From NCBI GenBank assembly GCA_910578995.1, contig CAJTSY010000007.1, forward strand, positions 6,036-70,035: DNA of 64,000 nucleotides. The letters are read 5' to 3'. Of this stretch, positions 27,096 to 36,548 are shown piece after piece; the stretch's first letter is position 1, and each line of letters starts with the position of its first letter. The notes beneath the pieces were generated by a model. The model was not told where the DNA came from. It did not search any database and saw nothing but the letters and a program-made list of their open reading frames with translations. Position numbers and translations under genes: made by a program. This stretch comes from an uncultured Acetatifactor sp. Lineage in GTDB: Bacteria; Bacillota; Clostridia; Lachnospirales; Lachnospiraceae.

Positions 27096-27124
27096 TTGAC
27101 AAGTCTGCGAAATTAAAGTACAGT
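27096..27124 (+). promoter_or_regulatory. Promoter of trmB
   Basis: TTGACA (27096-27101), 17-base spacer, TACAGT (27119-27124), 60 bases before the start codon. Confidence 0.5.
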
Positions 27125-27184
27125 TAATACAGAATCCGCAGACATGCGGCAGAACCCCAGACTGTCAGAAAGCAAGTGGAGAAG

Positions 27185-27865
27185 ATGAGATTACGCAACA
27201 TTACAGGTTCGAGGGAGGTGATTTCACTAAGCCCTTATGTAATAAAAGAGGAGATGCAGCCGGAGTGTCCGGGCAGGTGGAAGGAGATTTTCGGAAACGG
27301 GAATCCTGTCCACATTGAAGTGGGTATGGGAAAGGGAAAATTTGTCCATACTATGGCCAGGATGCATCCGGAAATCAATTACGTGGGCATAGAAAAATAT
27401 TCCAGCGTTCTGCTGAGGGCTGTCCGGAAGATGGAACGGGAGGAGCTTCCCAATCTGAAATTCCTGCGGATGGACGCGGAGAAGATCACGGAAGTGTTCG
27501 GCCGGGGGGAAGTGGAGAGGATCTACCTGAATTTCTCGGATCCCTGGCCCAAGGACAGGCATGCCAAACGCAGGCTGCCCTCCAGGGAATTTCTGGCGCG
27601 CTTTGCCCGGATCCTGAAAGCGGGCGGCAGACTGGAATTCAAGACGGACAACATGGATCTGTTCAGCTTTGCGCTGGGGGAACTGGAACCGGCAGGTTGG
27701 ACATGTCTGGCATCCACCCGGGATCTCCACAGCGATCCGGAGATGATGCAGGGAAATGTCATGACGGAATATGAGGAGAAGTTTTCTTCCATGGGTAATC
27801 CCATCTGTAAATATGTCATAGAAAAGGCTGGGACAGCCCGCGAAGAAACCGCATATGCGGATTAA
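27185..27865 (+). CDS. trmB: tRNA (guanine-N7-)-methyltransferase
   Basis: Forms m7G46 in tRNA. 226 residues with the SAM loop 'HIEVGMGKGKF', 'YVGIEKYSSVL', the signature 'NFSDPWPKDRHAKRRL', and 'FKTDNMDLF'. The start at ATG 27185 follows GGAG and matches the family opening MRLRNI; a GTG three codons upstream is also open. Thioredoxin and YitT genes follow on the same strand. Confidence 0.93.
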   Translation: MRLRNITGSREVISLSPYVIKEEMQPECPGRWKEIFGNGNPVHIEVGMGKGKFVHTMARMHPEINYVGIEKYSSVLLRAVRKMEREELPNLKFLRMDAEKITEVFGRGEVERIYLNFSDPWPKDRHAKRRLPSREFLARFARILKAGGRLEFKTDNMDLFSFALGELEPAGWTCLASTRDLHSDPEMMQGNVMTEYEEKFSSMGNPICKYVIEKAGTAREETAYAD

Positions 27866-27973
27866 TGGAGCTTTCTGCGGTATGTTGACGCGGAGAACAC
27901 GGGAGAAGGCAGGTCCGGGGCGCCGGGGACTGCCGCCAATTTAAAAAGAAACGGCGCAGAAAAGAGGTAAAAT

Positions 27974-28294
27974 ATGGAATATAAATTCACGGCGGACAAT
28001 TTTGAGACGGAGGTACTGAACTCCTCCATTCCCGTACTGGTGGACTTTTATGCGGACTGGTGCAATCCCTGCAGGATGATGGGGCCGGTGGTGGCCAGGG
28101 TCGCCCAGGAGTACGAGGGTAAGATGAAGGTGGGAAAATGCAACATCGACGAGAATATGGAAGTGGCAAAGAAGTATCATGTTTCCAGCATCCCCGCATT
28201 TGTGATCTTCAGGGACGGAAAACCTGCGGCGGATTTTGTGGGCTCCATGCCCGCGGCGGAGCTGAAGGAAAAGGTGGAGCAGGCACTTGGATAA
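27974..28294 (+). CDS. trxA: Thioredoxin
   Basis: Protein disulfide reductase of 106 residues. The active site is WCNPC (29-33), with Asn where most thioredoxins carry Gly, and the cis-Pro loop 'SIPAF' is present. AAGAGG stands before the ATG. The gene overlaps the start of the YitT gene by eight bases if that gene uses TTG 28287. Confidence 0.9.
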   Translation: MEYKFTADNFETEVLNSSIPVLVDFYADWCNPCRMMGPVVARVAQEYEGKMKVGKCNIDENMEVAKKYHVSSIPAFVIFRDGKPAADFVGSMPAAELKEKVEQALG

Positions 28295-29171
28295 GATGAA
28301 AAGAGAACATTTTTTATATGAAGTGAAAAGGACGCTGATCTGTGTGGCGGCGGCATTTGTGTATGCCACTGGTGTCAATCTGTTTATCGTGCCGGCAGGG
28401 CTGTACTCGGGCGGCGTAATGGGTTTTTCCCAGGTGATCCGTACCCTGCTGACACGTTTCGGGGGGTTGGACTTTGGCGGTTTTGACGTGGCAGGTCTGA
28501 TTTATTACATGATCAACATTCCCCTCTTCATTATTGCCTTTACCCGGCTGGGGAAGACTTTCTTCTTCAAAACCCTGGTCACTGTCACCGCCATGACCAC
28601 CTTCCTGTCGGTTGTTCCGGTAACGATGATCGTGGAGGACAGAATGGCGGCCTGTGTGGTGGGCGGCATCATTTCAGGCAGCGGCATCGGCGTCATGCTG
28701 CGGATGGCGTCCTGCAGCGGAGGCATGGATGTGGTAGGTCTCATTCTGGCCAAGTGGAAGAAGGATTTCAGCGTGGGAAAGGCCGGCCTTATGCTCAACC
28801 TGGTGCTGTACGGGATATGCTTTTTCCTGTTCGATGTGGAGATCGTGGTTTACTGTATCATATATGCGGCGGTGTATTCCACGGCCATGGACCGGGTGCA
28901 TACCCAGAATATCAATGTGGAGGCCAATATCATTACCAAGGCGGATACGGCTGAACTGGAGAAAGCTGTGTTCGACGAGATTTACAGGGGCATGACAAAG
29001 TGGTCCACCCAGGGGGCATATACCCACCAGCAGTCCCACATGCTTTATGTCACTCTGTCAAAATATGAGGTGGGCCGTCTGAAGGCGGTGGTACATAAGT
29101 ATGATCCCCACGCGTTTATCGTGATCAATGAGGGGGTCAGTGTGGACGGTAATTTCCTGAAGAAACTGTAG
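28287..29171 (+). CDS. YitT-family membrane protein (DUF161/DUF2179)
   Basis: 294-residue membrane protein with about five helices in the first 200 residues ('TGVNLFIVPAGLYSGGVMG', 'GGIISGSGIGVMLRMA', 'SGGMDVVGLIL'). A C-terminal soluble DUF2179 domain follows (about 210-290, 'ANIITKADTAELEKAVF', 'HAFIVINEGVSVDG'). Its transport or structural role is not established. TTG 28287 has AAGGTGGAG seven bases before it; ATG 28296 is the alternative start without a clear site. Translational coupling to trxA is likely. Confidence 0.87.
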   Translation: MDKMKREHFLYEVKRTLICVAAAFVYATGVNLFIVPAGLYSGGVMGFSQVIRTLLTRFGGLDFGGFDVAGLIYYMINIPLFIIAFTRLGKTFFFKTLVTVTAMTTFLSVVPVTMIVEDRMAACVVGGIISGSGIGVMLRMASCSGGMDVVGLILAKWKKDFSVGKAGLMLNLVLYGICFFLFDVEIVVYCIIYAAVYSTAMDRVHTQNINVEANIITKADTAELEKAVFDEIYRGMTKWSTQGAYTHQQSHMLYVTLSKYEVGRLKAVVHKYDPHAFIVINEGVSVDGNFLKKL

Positions 29172-29210
29172 AAAATAGTACGGGCCTGCGCAGCAGGCCC
29201 GTACTATTTT
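29172..29210. terminator. Strong terminator between YitT and DUF1846 genes
   Basis: 18-bp perfect stem (29172-29189 with 29193-29210) with a 3-base loop. T-rich sequence (29215-29221) follows on the plus strand. It can serve both converging genes and touches the stop codon of the minus-strand one. Confidence 0.88.
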
Positions 29211-30685
29211 CAATATTTTTTCCGATTGGTCTGAATGGGTTCGCAGGTCAGGTCCACCCCCAGCCGCTTGAATATCTTGGTATCCACCTCGGAGAGCATT
29301 ACGGAGGTGTGAACCTGGCAGCCTTTCAGTTTGGGCAGCTGTTCCAGGGACTGCCTGGCATTGCTGTCACTGCAGGCCGCCAGGGTGAGGGCGATGAGCA
29401 CCTCGTCGGTGTGGAGGCGGGGATTGCGCCCTCCCAGGTAACGGACCTTCAGATCCTGGATGGGCTCGATGGCTTCCGGTTTGATCAGTTTAATGTTGTG
29501 GTCTACGCCGGCCAGGTATTTCAGGGCGTTCAGCAGCAGCGCCGCGGAGGCCCCCAGAAAGTCCGAGGTCTTGGAGGTGATGATATGGCCGTCCGGCAGC
29601 TCGATGGCGGCTGTGGGAACCCCCAGTTCCTCCGCCAGGCTTCTGGCCACGGAGGTGACCTTCCTGTCGGCGGTGGTGATCTTGGCCTGCTTCATCAGCA
29701 GTTCGATCTTCAGCAGTTCGTTTTCGGAGGCATCGTCCCGGACCATTCTGCCCAGCGTGGTGTAATAGCGGCGGATGATCTCCATCTTGGAGGCCTCGCA
29801 GCAGGCCTCATCGTCTATGATACAGTTTCCGGCCATGTTGACACCCATGTCAGTAGGGGATTTATAGGGATTATCCCCGTAAATACTCTCAAAGATGGCG
29901 TTCAGCACCGGGAAGATCTCGATATCCCGGTTGTAATTTACCGTGGTTTCACCGTAGGCTTCCAAATGGAAGGGATCGATCATATTGATGTCATTCAGAT
30001 CCGCGGTGGCCGCCTCGTAAGCCAGGTTGATGGGGTGCTTCAGGGGGATGTTCCATATGGGAAAGGTCTCAAATTTGGCATACCCGGCTTTCACCCCCCT
30101 CTGGCGATGGTGGTAGAGCTGTGAGAGGCAGGTTGCCATCTTGCCGCTTCCGGGCCCGGGAGCAGTGACAACGATGAGGGGACGGGTGGTCTCTATATAG
30201 TCGTTTTTGCCGTAGCCATTATCGCTGACGATGAGGGGGACGTTGGCGGGATAGCCTTCAATGGTATAGTGCAGATAGACTTTTATGTTTTTCTTCTCCA
30301 ACTTGGCCTTGAACTGTTCTGCGCTGTGCTGTCCCTGGTAGTGGGTGATGACCACGCTTCCCACGTACAGGCCGCGGTTCTGGAATTCGTCCCTCAGGCG
30401 GAGCACATCCACATCGTAAGTGATGCCCAGGTCTCCGTGGATCTTGTTTTTTTCGATATCCACCGCACTGATGACAATGACGATCTCTGCGTAGTCGGAA
30501 AGCTGCATCAGCATCTGCAGTTTGGCATCAGGGGTAAAACCGGGAAGCACCCGGGAGGCGTGGTAATCGTCAAAAAGCTTTCCGCCGAATTCCAGATACA
30601 GCTTGTCCCCGAACTGCACAATTCTCTCCTTGATATGTTCCGACTGCATTTTCAGATACTTGTTGTTGTCAAACCCGATTTTCAT
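29210..30685 (-). CDS. DUF1846 family protein
   Basis: 491-residue cytosolic protein of the DUF1846 family, widely conserved in Firmicutes with no settled function. Family marks: N-terminal 'KIGFDNNKYLKMQSEHIKE', 'FGGKLFDDYHASRVLPGF', the P-loop-like 'VTAPGPGSGKMATCLSQLYH' (about 172-191), and 'PIWNIPLKHPINLAYEAAT'. Length is normal. Single gene, ATG at 30685. The nucleotide-binding-like loop is visible; activity is unknown. Confidence 0.88.
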   Translation of the reverse strand: MKIGFDNNKYLKMQSEHIKERIVQFGDKLYLEFGGKLFDDYHASRVLPGFTPDAKLQMLMQLSDYAEIVIVISAVDIEKNKIHGDLGITYDVDVLRLRDEFQNRGLYVGSVVITHYQGQHSAEQFKAKLEKKNIKVYLHYTIEGYPANVPLIVSDNGYGKNDYIETTRPLIVVTAPGPGSGKMATCLSQLYHHRQRGVKAGYAKFETFPIWNIPLKHPINLAYEAATADLNDINMIDPFHLEAYGETTVNYNRDIEIFPVLNAIFESIYGDNPYKSPTDMGVNMAGNCIIDDEACCEASKMEIIRRYYTTLGRMVRDDASENELLKIELLMKQAKITTADRKVTSVARSLAEELGVPTAAIELPDGHIITSKTSDFLGASAALLLNALKYLAGVDHNIKLIKPEAIEPIQDLKVRYLGGRNPRLHTDEVLIALTLAACSDSNARQSLEQLPKLKGCQVHTSVMLSEVDTKIFKRLGVDLTCEPIQTNRKKY

Positions 30686-30806
30686 GTGCGGCCCCCATCC
30701 TTTTCGTTTGATTCATTTTTTATTTTACCATAGAATCCTCCGGATTGGAATGGTAAAAAGTTTAGAAATCTTTAAGAGTTAAATTGATTTTTTCACAATT
30801 CTGCTA

Positions 30807-30835
30807 TTGATTTATCAATTAGTAATCTCTATAAT
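30807..30835 (+). promoter_or_regulatory. Promoter of ftsH
   Basis: TTGATT (30807-30812), 17-base spacer, TATAAT (30830-30835), 48 bases before the ATG. Confidence 0.65.
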
Positions 30836-30882
30836 GACATTGGGATTGAGACAAAAAGGGAAGCGATGGAAACGGAGTTACT

Positions 30883-33282
30883 ATGGATAATCAGATGAAT
30901 CAATATGATAACGGCGGCGGTTATAACAACGGTTCCGGCGGCAGTCCGGGAAATAACGGCGGCGGGGGCGGAAACCAGCCGCCCAGGCGGCCCAATATAA
31001 TGATGGTGCTGCTGGCGGCGCTGAGCACGCTGCTGCTTGTCTTCATGCTCTGGAACCTGCTGTTCGGGGGCAGCGGCAATACGCAGGAGGTAAGCTATAC
31101 AAAATTTCTGGAGTATGTCAATGAGGACCAGGTCGAGGCGGTGGAAGTCCAGAGCACGGGACAGGTTCTGTTCACCCTGAAAAACGAGGAGAAGGAGACG
31201 GACAGCGTCCCCACCCCCCTGCCGGGATATCCTTTTTACGGAAACACGAAGGTCACTTATTCCACTATCATCATGGAGGACCTGGACACCCTTACGGCCC
31301 GGATGGAGGAGCATGGAATAGACGGAAGCCGGGTTCTCAGCGACAATTCGGGGCGGATCCTGGATATTCTGCTGTATGTGGTGCTGCCCGTGCTGCTGAT
31401 GTGGATCCTTCTGGGAGTAATTTTTAAGAAAATGGGCGGCTCAGGCGGCCCCCTGGGCGTGGGAAAGAGCAATGCCAAGGTGTATGTGCAGAAGGAGACA
31501 GGCGTTACTTTTAAGGATGTGGCCGGGGAGGACGAGGCCAAGGAATCCCTGGTGGAAGTGGTGGATTTCCTGCACAACCCCGGAAAGTATTCAAAGATCG
31601 GGGCCAGGCTGCCCAAGGGCGCGCTGCTTGTGGGCCCGCCCGGTACCGGCAAGACCCTGCTGGCCAAGGCTGTGGCAGGGGAGGCCCATGTTCCTTTTTT
31701 CTCCCTGACAGGTTCCGATTTTATAGAACTGTATGTGGGTGTGGGCGCCAGCCGTGTGCGCGACCTGTTTAAGGAAGCCACCAAGAACGCCCCCTGCATC
31801 ATTTTCATCGATGAGATCGATGCCATCGGGCGGAGCCGTGATTCCAAGTACGGCGGAGGAAATGAGGAGCGGGAACAGACGCTGAACCAGCTGCTGTCGG
31901 AGATGGACGGTTTTGACAGTTCCAAGGGAATTCTGATCCTGGGCGCAACGAACCGGCCGGAGATCCTGGACAAGGCCCTACTGCGGCCCGGGCGTTTTGA
32001 CAGGCGGATCATTGTGGATAAGCCTGACCTGAAGGGGCGCGTGGAGATTCTGAAAGTGCATGCCAAGGACGTGAAGATGGATGAGACGGTGGACCTGGAT
32101 GCCATTGCCCTGGCTACTAGCGGCGCGGTGGGTTCGGACCTGGCCAACATGATTAACGAGGCTGCCATCAATGCGGTAAAGGAAGGCAGGAACTATGTCT
32201 GCCAGAAGGATTTGTTTGACGCGGTGGAAGTGGTGTTGGTGGGCAAGGAGAAAAAGGACCGCATCATGAGTAAGGAGGAGCGCAAGATCGTCTCCTACCA
32301 CGAAGTGGGGCATGCCCTTATCAGCGCCCTGCAGAAGAATTCGGAGCCGGTGCAGAAGATTACCATAGTGCCCCGCACCATGGGGGCCCTGGGCTATGTC
32401 ATGCATGTGCCGGAGGAGGAAAAGTACCTGAATACAGAGGCCGAGCTGCGGGATATGCTGGTGGGCCTGGTGGGCGGCCGGGCGGCGGAGGAAGTGGTAT
32501 TTGACACCGTCACCACGGGAGCGGCCAATGATATAGAAAAAGCAACCGACATTGCGCGGAACATGGTGACGCGGTACGGCATGAGCAAGCGGTTTGGCCT
32601 GGTGGGGCTTGCCACTGTGGAGAGCCAGTACCTGGAGGGGCGTACGGCCCTGAACTGCAGCGATGCCACGGCGGCGGAGATCGACGCGGAAGTGGTGGAG
32701 ATTCTGAAGGAAAGCTATGACAAGGCTCTGGGGATGCTCCGGGAGAACCGGGAGATTATGGATAAACTGGCGGAGTTCCTGATCGAGAAGGAGACCATTA
32801 CAGGCAAGGAATTCATGGCCATTTTCCGTAAGGAAAAGGGGATTCCCGAGCCGGAGGAGTCCGAAAAGACGGCGGAAGGGGAGACGGCTCCCTCCGGGGA
32901 AAAGTCCGCGGATCATGGAACGAAGGAATCGGCATCTTTCGGGGAAGCAGCTTCGGATCAGAAAGAACCGGCATCTTCCGGAGAAACAGCTTCGGATTGG
33001 AAGGAACCGGAGTCTCCCGGGGAAGCTTCGGACCGGAAGGAACCGGAAACCGGCACCGGGGAGCCTGCCCGTGAGCCGGAGGCAGGAATGGTGCCGGAGG
33101 ATCCGTCCGCAGACCGGGCGGAGGAGCCTGGCGGTTCGGCCGGTGAATCCGGGGCAGTGGCCGCACAGGAACCGGAAGAAGGGGATCCGGAGCAGAACCC
33201 GGGCGGTGAACCGGAACATCCGGAGCCTGAGGGAGAGCATGCCCGTAAAGCGGGGAGATTTTCCAACGGCACTATAGAGTAA
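30883..33282 (+). CDS. ftsH: ATP-dependent zinc metalloprotease FtsH
   Basis: Membrane-bound AAA+ protease that degrades damaged membrane and regulatory proteins. A Gly/Asn-rich N-terminus (about 1-37) precedes two membrane helices (about 41-62 and 159-180) flanking the outer domain. The AAA+ module has Walker A GPPGTGKT (about 251-258), Walker B 'IIFIDEIDAIG' and second-region 'RPGRFDR'. The zinc site HEVGH is at about 473-477. The protein is 799 residues because of a roughly 140-residue acidic tail rich in Glu, Pro, Ser and Gly with repeated KEPxSxGExASD units; most FtsH proteins end near 650. hflK/hflC, its usual partners, lie 13 kb away. Confidence 0.95.
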   Translation: MDNQMNQYDNGGGYNNGSGGSPGNNGGGGGNQPPRRPNIMMVLLAALSTLLLVFMLWNLLFGGSGNTQEVSYTKFLEYVNEDQVEAVEVQSTGQVLFTLKNEEKETDSVPTPLPGYPFYGNTKVTYSTIIMEDLDTLTARMEEHGIDGSRVLSDNSGRILDILLYVVLPVLLMWILLGVIFKKMGGSGGPLGVGKSNAKVYVQKETGVTFKDVAGEDEAKESLVEVVDFLHNPGKYSKIGARLPKGALLVGPPGTGKTLLAKAVAGEAHVPFFSLTGSDFIELYVGVGASRVRDLFKEATKNAPCIIFIDEIDAIGRSRDSKYGGGNEEREQTLNQLLSEMDGFDSSKGILILGATNRPEILDKALLRPGRFDRRIIVDKPDLKGRVEILKVHAKDVKMDETVDLDAIALATSGAVGSDLANMINEAAINAVKEGRNYVCQKDLFDAVEVVLVGKEKKDRIMSKEERKIVSYHEVGHALISALQKNSEPVQKITIVPRTMGALGYVMHVPEEEKYLNTEAELRDMLVGLVGGRAAEEVVFDTVTTGAANDIEKATDIARNMVTRYGMSKRFGLVGLATVESQYLEGRTALNCSDATAAEIDAEVVEILKESYDKALGMLRENREIMDKLAEFLIEKETITGKEFMAIFRKEKGIPEPEESEKTAEGETAPSGEKSADHGTKESASFGEAASDQKEPASSGETASDWKEPESPGEASDRKEPETGTGEPAREPEAGMVPEDPSADRAEEPGGSAGESGAVAAQEPEEGDPEQNPGGEPEHPEPEGEHARKAGRFSNGTIE

Positions 33283-33365
33283 AAAGATAGCATCAAGCCT
33301 TTTCCTTTTGACTGGGAGAGGCTTGTTTGTATTCCATGAAGCGTGGCAGACGGGAGGATGAAGGG

Positions 33366-34496
33366 ATGAGGGTCAGGAAATGTATACTGGCAGGCATCGT
33401 GACGGCGCTGGTATTGTGCGGATGCGGCCAGGAGGCAGAGGAGGATACAGAGGCAGGGAATCTGGAGGGGATGGAAGTCGCCCTGTCCTCCGTGTCAGGT
33501 GAGGACGAAACAAATATGACGAATGTGTCGGAAACGAAAAACCGCGGAGAGGCGGGAGAAGGAGATGGCATTTCGGAGGAGCAGGGACTGGAGGACAGCG
33601 GTGAATCCGGGGAGACAGGAACCGGAGGGAACCCGGGGGCGGAGGGTTCTGCGGGAGCCATAGCTAAGCCTGGGACAGAAGGAAGTGCCGGAGCAGAGAA
33701 GGAATCCGGAACAGAAGGCTCTGCGGGAACCGGGGCTGATCCCGAGACAGAAGGCTCTGCCGGGGGATCCGGCGGCACAGGGAGCCAGGACACGGAACAG
33801 AATCCCTCCGACTGTCCGGTCTGTGAGACCACGCCCGAACCTCCGGAGGCTTCCACAGGACAGAACGGATATGTGGTAGTCATCGACGCGGGACACCAGA
33901 AGAAGGGAAACAGTGCTAAGGAGCCCATAGGGCCGGGCGCCAGCGAGACGAAGGCCAAGGTGGCGGGAGGAACTTCCGGGGTTACAAGCGGACTGAAGGA
34001 ATACGAACTGACCCTGATGGTGGCAGAGAAACTTGAGGAGGAACTGTCCGGCAGGGGATATGAGGTCATCATGGTGCGGACCACCCACGATGTGGACATG
34101 AGCAACAGCGAGCGGGCCCAGGTGGCCAATGACGCGGGGGCGGATGCCTTTATCCGGGTGCATGCCAACGGTTCGGAAAACACCTCGGTGCACGGGGCCA
34201 TGACCATCTGCCAGACATCTTCCAATCCCTACAATGCGGATTACTACCAGCTCAGCAGGGATCTGTCGGATTATGTTCTGGATGAACTGGTGGCGGCCAC
34301 GGGCTGCAAAAAGCAGTATGTCTGGGAGACGGATACCATGAGCGGCATCAACTGGTGCCAGGTTCCCGTCACTATAGTGGAGATGGGGTACATGACCAAT
34401 CCGGAAGAAGATACCCTGATGGCCACTGAGGAGTATCAGGGGAAAATAGCGGACGGAATTGCCAACGGAATCGATAAATTCCTGGGAAACCAGTGA
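33366..34496 (+). CDS. N-acetylmuramoyl-L-alanine amidase lipoprotein
   Basis: Cleaves the sugar-peptide bond of peptidoglycan. 376 residues: signal peptide with a possible lipobox LCGC (Cys20), an acidic low-complexity stretch of about 130 residues with GSAGAxxxxGTE-type repeats, and an Amidase_3 domain (about 170-375). Zinc ligands are His in 'VVIDAGHQKKG', Glu in 'LKEYELTL', and His in 'FIRVHANGSEN'; the catalytic Glu is in 'IVEMGYMTNPEED'. ATG 33366 has GGGAGG eight bases before it. It sits between ftsH and uvrC. Confidence 0.9.
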   Translation: MRVRKCILAGIVTALVLCGCGQEAEEDTEAGNLEGMEVALSSVSGEDETNMTNVSETKNRGEAGEGDGISEEQGLEDSGESGETGTGGNPGAEGSAGAIAKPGTEGSAGAEKESGTEGSAGTGADPETEGSAGGSGGTGSQDTEQNPSDCPVCETTPEPPEASTGQNGYVVVIDAGHQKKGNSAKEPIGPGASETKAKVAGGTSGVTSGLKEYELTLMVAEKLEEELSGRGYEVIMVRTTHDVDMSNSERAQVANDAGADAFIRVHANGSENTSVHGAMTICQTSSNPYNADYYQLSRDLSDYVLDELVAATGCKKQYVWETDTMSGINWCQVPVTIVEMGYMTNPEEDTLMATEEYQGKIADGIANGIDKFLGNQ

Positions 34497-34571
34497 GCGG
34501 AGGAATTTCACGGACTGACGCCCCCGGCTTATGCCCCGGAGAGGCGAAAATGACAGACAAGGAGCAGCGCC

Positions 34572-36464
34572 ATGTTCAATTTTGAAGAGGAATTAAAAAA
34601 GCTTCCCAAAAACCCGGGAGTGTATATCATGAGGGATGACAAGGATGTCATTTTATACGTGGGCAAGGCGATTAACCTGCACAACCGTGTCAGATCCTAT
34701 TTCCGGGAAAACATCGGACGGGGACCCATGATCGATAAGATGGTGTCCCTTATTGCCCGCTTCGAATACATCGTCACGGACTCAGAACTGGAAGCGCTGG
34801 TGCTGGAGAACAACCTGATCAAGGAACATTCCCCCAAGTACAACACGCTGCTGAAGGACGACAAGACATATCCCTACATCAAGGTAACGGTGGGGGAGGA
34901 ATACCCCCGGATTCTCTTTTCAAGGGTGATGAAAAAGGATAAATCCAGGTATTTCGGTCCCTATACCAGCGCTGCGGCAGTGAAGGACACCATCGAGCTG
35001 CTGAACAAGCTTTACCGCCTGCGCACATGCAGCCGCAGCCTGCCCCGGGACATCGGCCTGGAGCGCCCCTGCCTGAACTACCATATCAAGCAGTGCGACG
35101 CACCCTGCCAGGGATATATTGACAGGGAGAAGTACCGGGAACAGGTGTCCCGTGCCCTGGAGTTTCTGGGAGGCAGTTACAATAAGATTCTGGACGAACT
35201 GGAGTCAAAGATGAAGGAGGCTGCGCAGAACCTGGATTTTGAGGCCGCGGCGGGTTACCGGGACCTGTACAACAGTGTCAGGCAGGTGGCCCAGAAGCAG
35301 AAGATCACGGACAGCGCAGGCGAGGACAAGGACATCATTGCCCTGTACAGGGATGACAGGGAGGCTGTGGTACAGGTATTCTTTGTCCGTGACGGCAAGC
35401 TCATCGGCAGGGAACATTATTATATGACACACGTGTCGGATGAAGACAAGGGCCAGATCCTGGAAAATTTTATAAAGCAGTTTTATGCGGGAACGCCTTT
35501 TATTCCCAGGGAACTGATGATCCAGTATGAGATCGGGGACAGGGAGCTGATTGAGAAATGGCTTTCCGGCCGCAAAGGAGCCAGGGTTTACATAAGGGTG
35601 CCCAAGATCGGCGCAAAGGAGAAACTGGTGGAGCTGGCGGCGCAGAATGCGAAGCACATCCTGGAACAGGACAGGGAGCGGCTGAAACGGGAGGAGGGGC
35701 GGACCATCGGCGCGGTGAAGGAGATCGCAGGGCTTCTGGGACTGGAGCGCATCGAGCGGATGGAAGCCTTCGATATCTCCAATATCAACGGGTTTGAGAA
35801 CGTGGGGTCCATGATTGTATTCGAAAAAGGGAAGCCCAAGCCCAGCGACTACCGCAAGTTCCGCATCAGGACAGTGTCAGGCCCCGACGATTATGCCTGC
35901 ATGAAGGAGGTGCTCACCAGGCGTTTCCGTCACGGGTTGGAGGAGGGAAGGGAGCTGGAGGAAAAGGCGCTTGACAAAACATATGGAAGCTTTACGAAAT
36001 TTCCGGATCTGCTTATGATGGACGGCGGAAGGGGGCAGGTCAACATTGCCCTGTCCGTCCTCAGGGAGCTGCAGATTCACATCCCGGTGTGCGGTATGGT
36101 GAAAGACGACAGCCACAGAACACGGGGACTGTATTACAATAATGTAGAACTGCCCATAGACACCCGGTCGGAAGGATTTAAGCTGATTACCAGGGTGCAG
36201 GACGAGGCCCACCGTTTTGCCATCGAATACCACCGCTCCCTGCGCGGCAAAGCCCAGGTAAAGTCCGTTCTGGACGAGATCCCGGGGGTGGGTCCTGCCA
36301 GGCGGAAGGCGCTGATGCGGCATTTTAAATCCATTGAGGAGATAAAGACAGCGGAAGTGGAGGAACTGGCGGCGCTTCCGGAGATAAACCGCAGGGCCGC
36401 GGAAGAGATATATGGTTTCTTTCACGGGAAACAGGCATCTTCCGCCGGGGATTCCCAGGGGTGA
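34572..36464 (+). CDS. uvrC: Excinuclease ABC subunit C
   Basis: Makes the dual incisions in nucleotide-excision repair. 630 residues: N-terminal GIY-YIG nuclease ('GVYIMRDDKDVILYVGKA', 1-95), a Cys set 'CDAPCQGYID', a UvrB-binding UVR motif (about 200-235, 'LESKMKEAAQNLDFEAAAGY'), an RNase H-like second nuclease ('EAFDISNINGFENVGSMIVF', 'LLMMDGGRGQVNIA'), and C-terminal helix-hairpin-helix motifs ('EIPGVGPARRKALMRHF'). Normal length and complete. Confidence 0.95.
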   Translation: MFNFEEELKKLPKNPGVYIMRDDKDVILYVGKAINLHNRVRSYFRENIGRGPMIDKMVSLIARFEYIVTDSELEALVLENNLIKEHSPKYNTLLKDDKTYPYIKVTVGEEYPRILFSRVMKKDKSRYFGPYTSAAAVKDTIELLNKLYRLRTCSRSLPRDIGLERPCLNYHIKQCDAPCQGYIDREKYREQVSRALEFLGGSYNKILDELESKMKEAAQNLDFEAAAGYRDLYNSVRQVAQKQKITDSAGEDKDIIALYRDDREAVVQVFFVRDGKLIGREHYYMTHVSDEDKGQILENFIKQFYAGTPFIPRELMIQYEIGDRELIEKWLSGRKGARVYIRVPKIGAKEKLVELAAQNAKHILEQDRERLKREEGRTIGAVKEIAGLLGLERIERMEAFDISNINGFENVGSMIVFEKGKPKPSDYRKFRIRTVSGPDDYACMKEVLTRRFRHGLEEGRELEEKALDKTYGSFTKFPDLLMMDGGRGQVNIALSVLRELQIHIPVCGMVKDDSHRTRGLYYNNVELPIDTRSEGFKLITRVQDEAHRFAIEYHRSLRGKAQVKSVLDEIPGVGPARRKALMRHFKSIEEIKTAEVEELAALPEINRRAAEEIYGFFHGKQASSAGDSQG

Positions 36465-36492
36465 AAATCTTAATTTCCTTTGCACTTATTGC

Positions 36493-36521
36493 TTCACAAT
36501 GTGAGGTTATTATGTTACAAT
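36493..36521 (+). promoter_or_regulatory. Candidate promoter of the hprK cluster
   Basis: TTCACA (36493-36498), 17-base spacer, TACAAT (36516-36521), 27 bases before the hprK start, in an AT-rich gap after uvrC. Confidence 0.42.
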
Positions 36522-36548
36522 AACATAAAAACAGGAGATAAGGCAAGC

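Noticed and set aside
33294..33325. Possible terminator between ftsH and the amidase gene
   Set aside because: Only a 7-bp stem with an 18-base loop and a weak T tail; not convincing.
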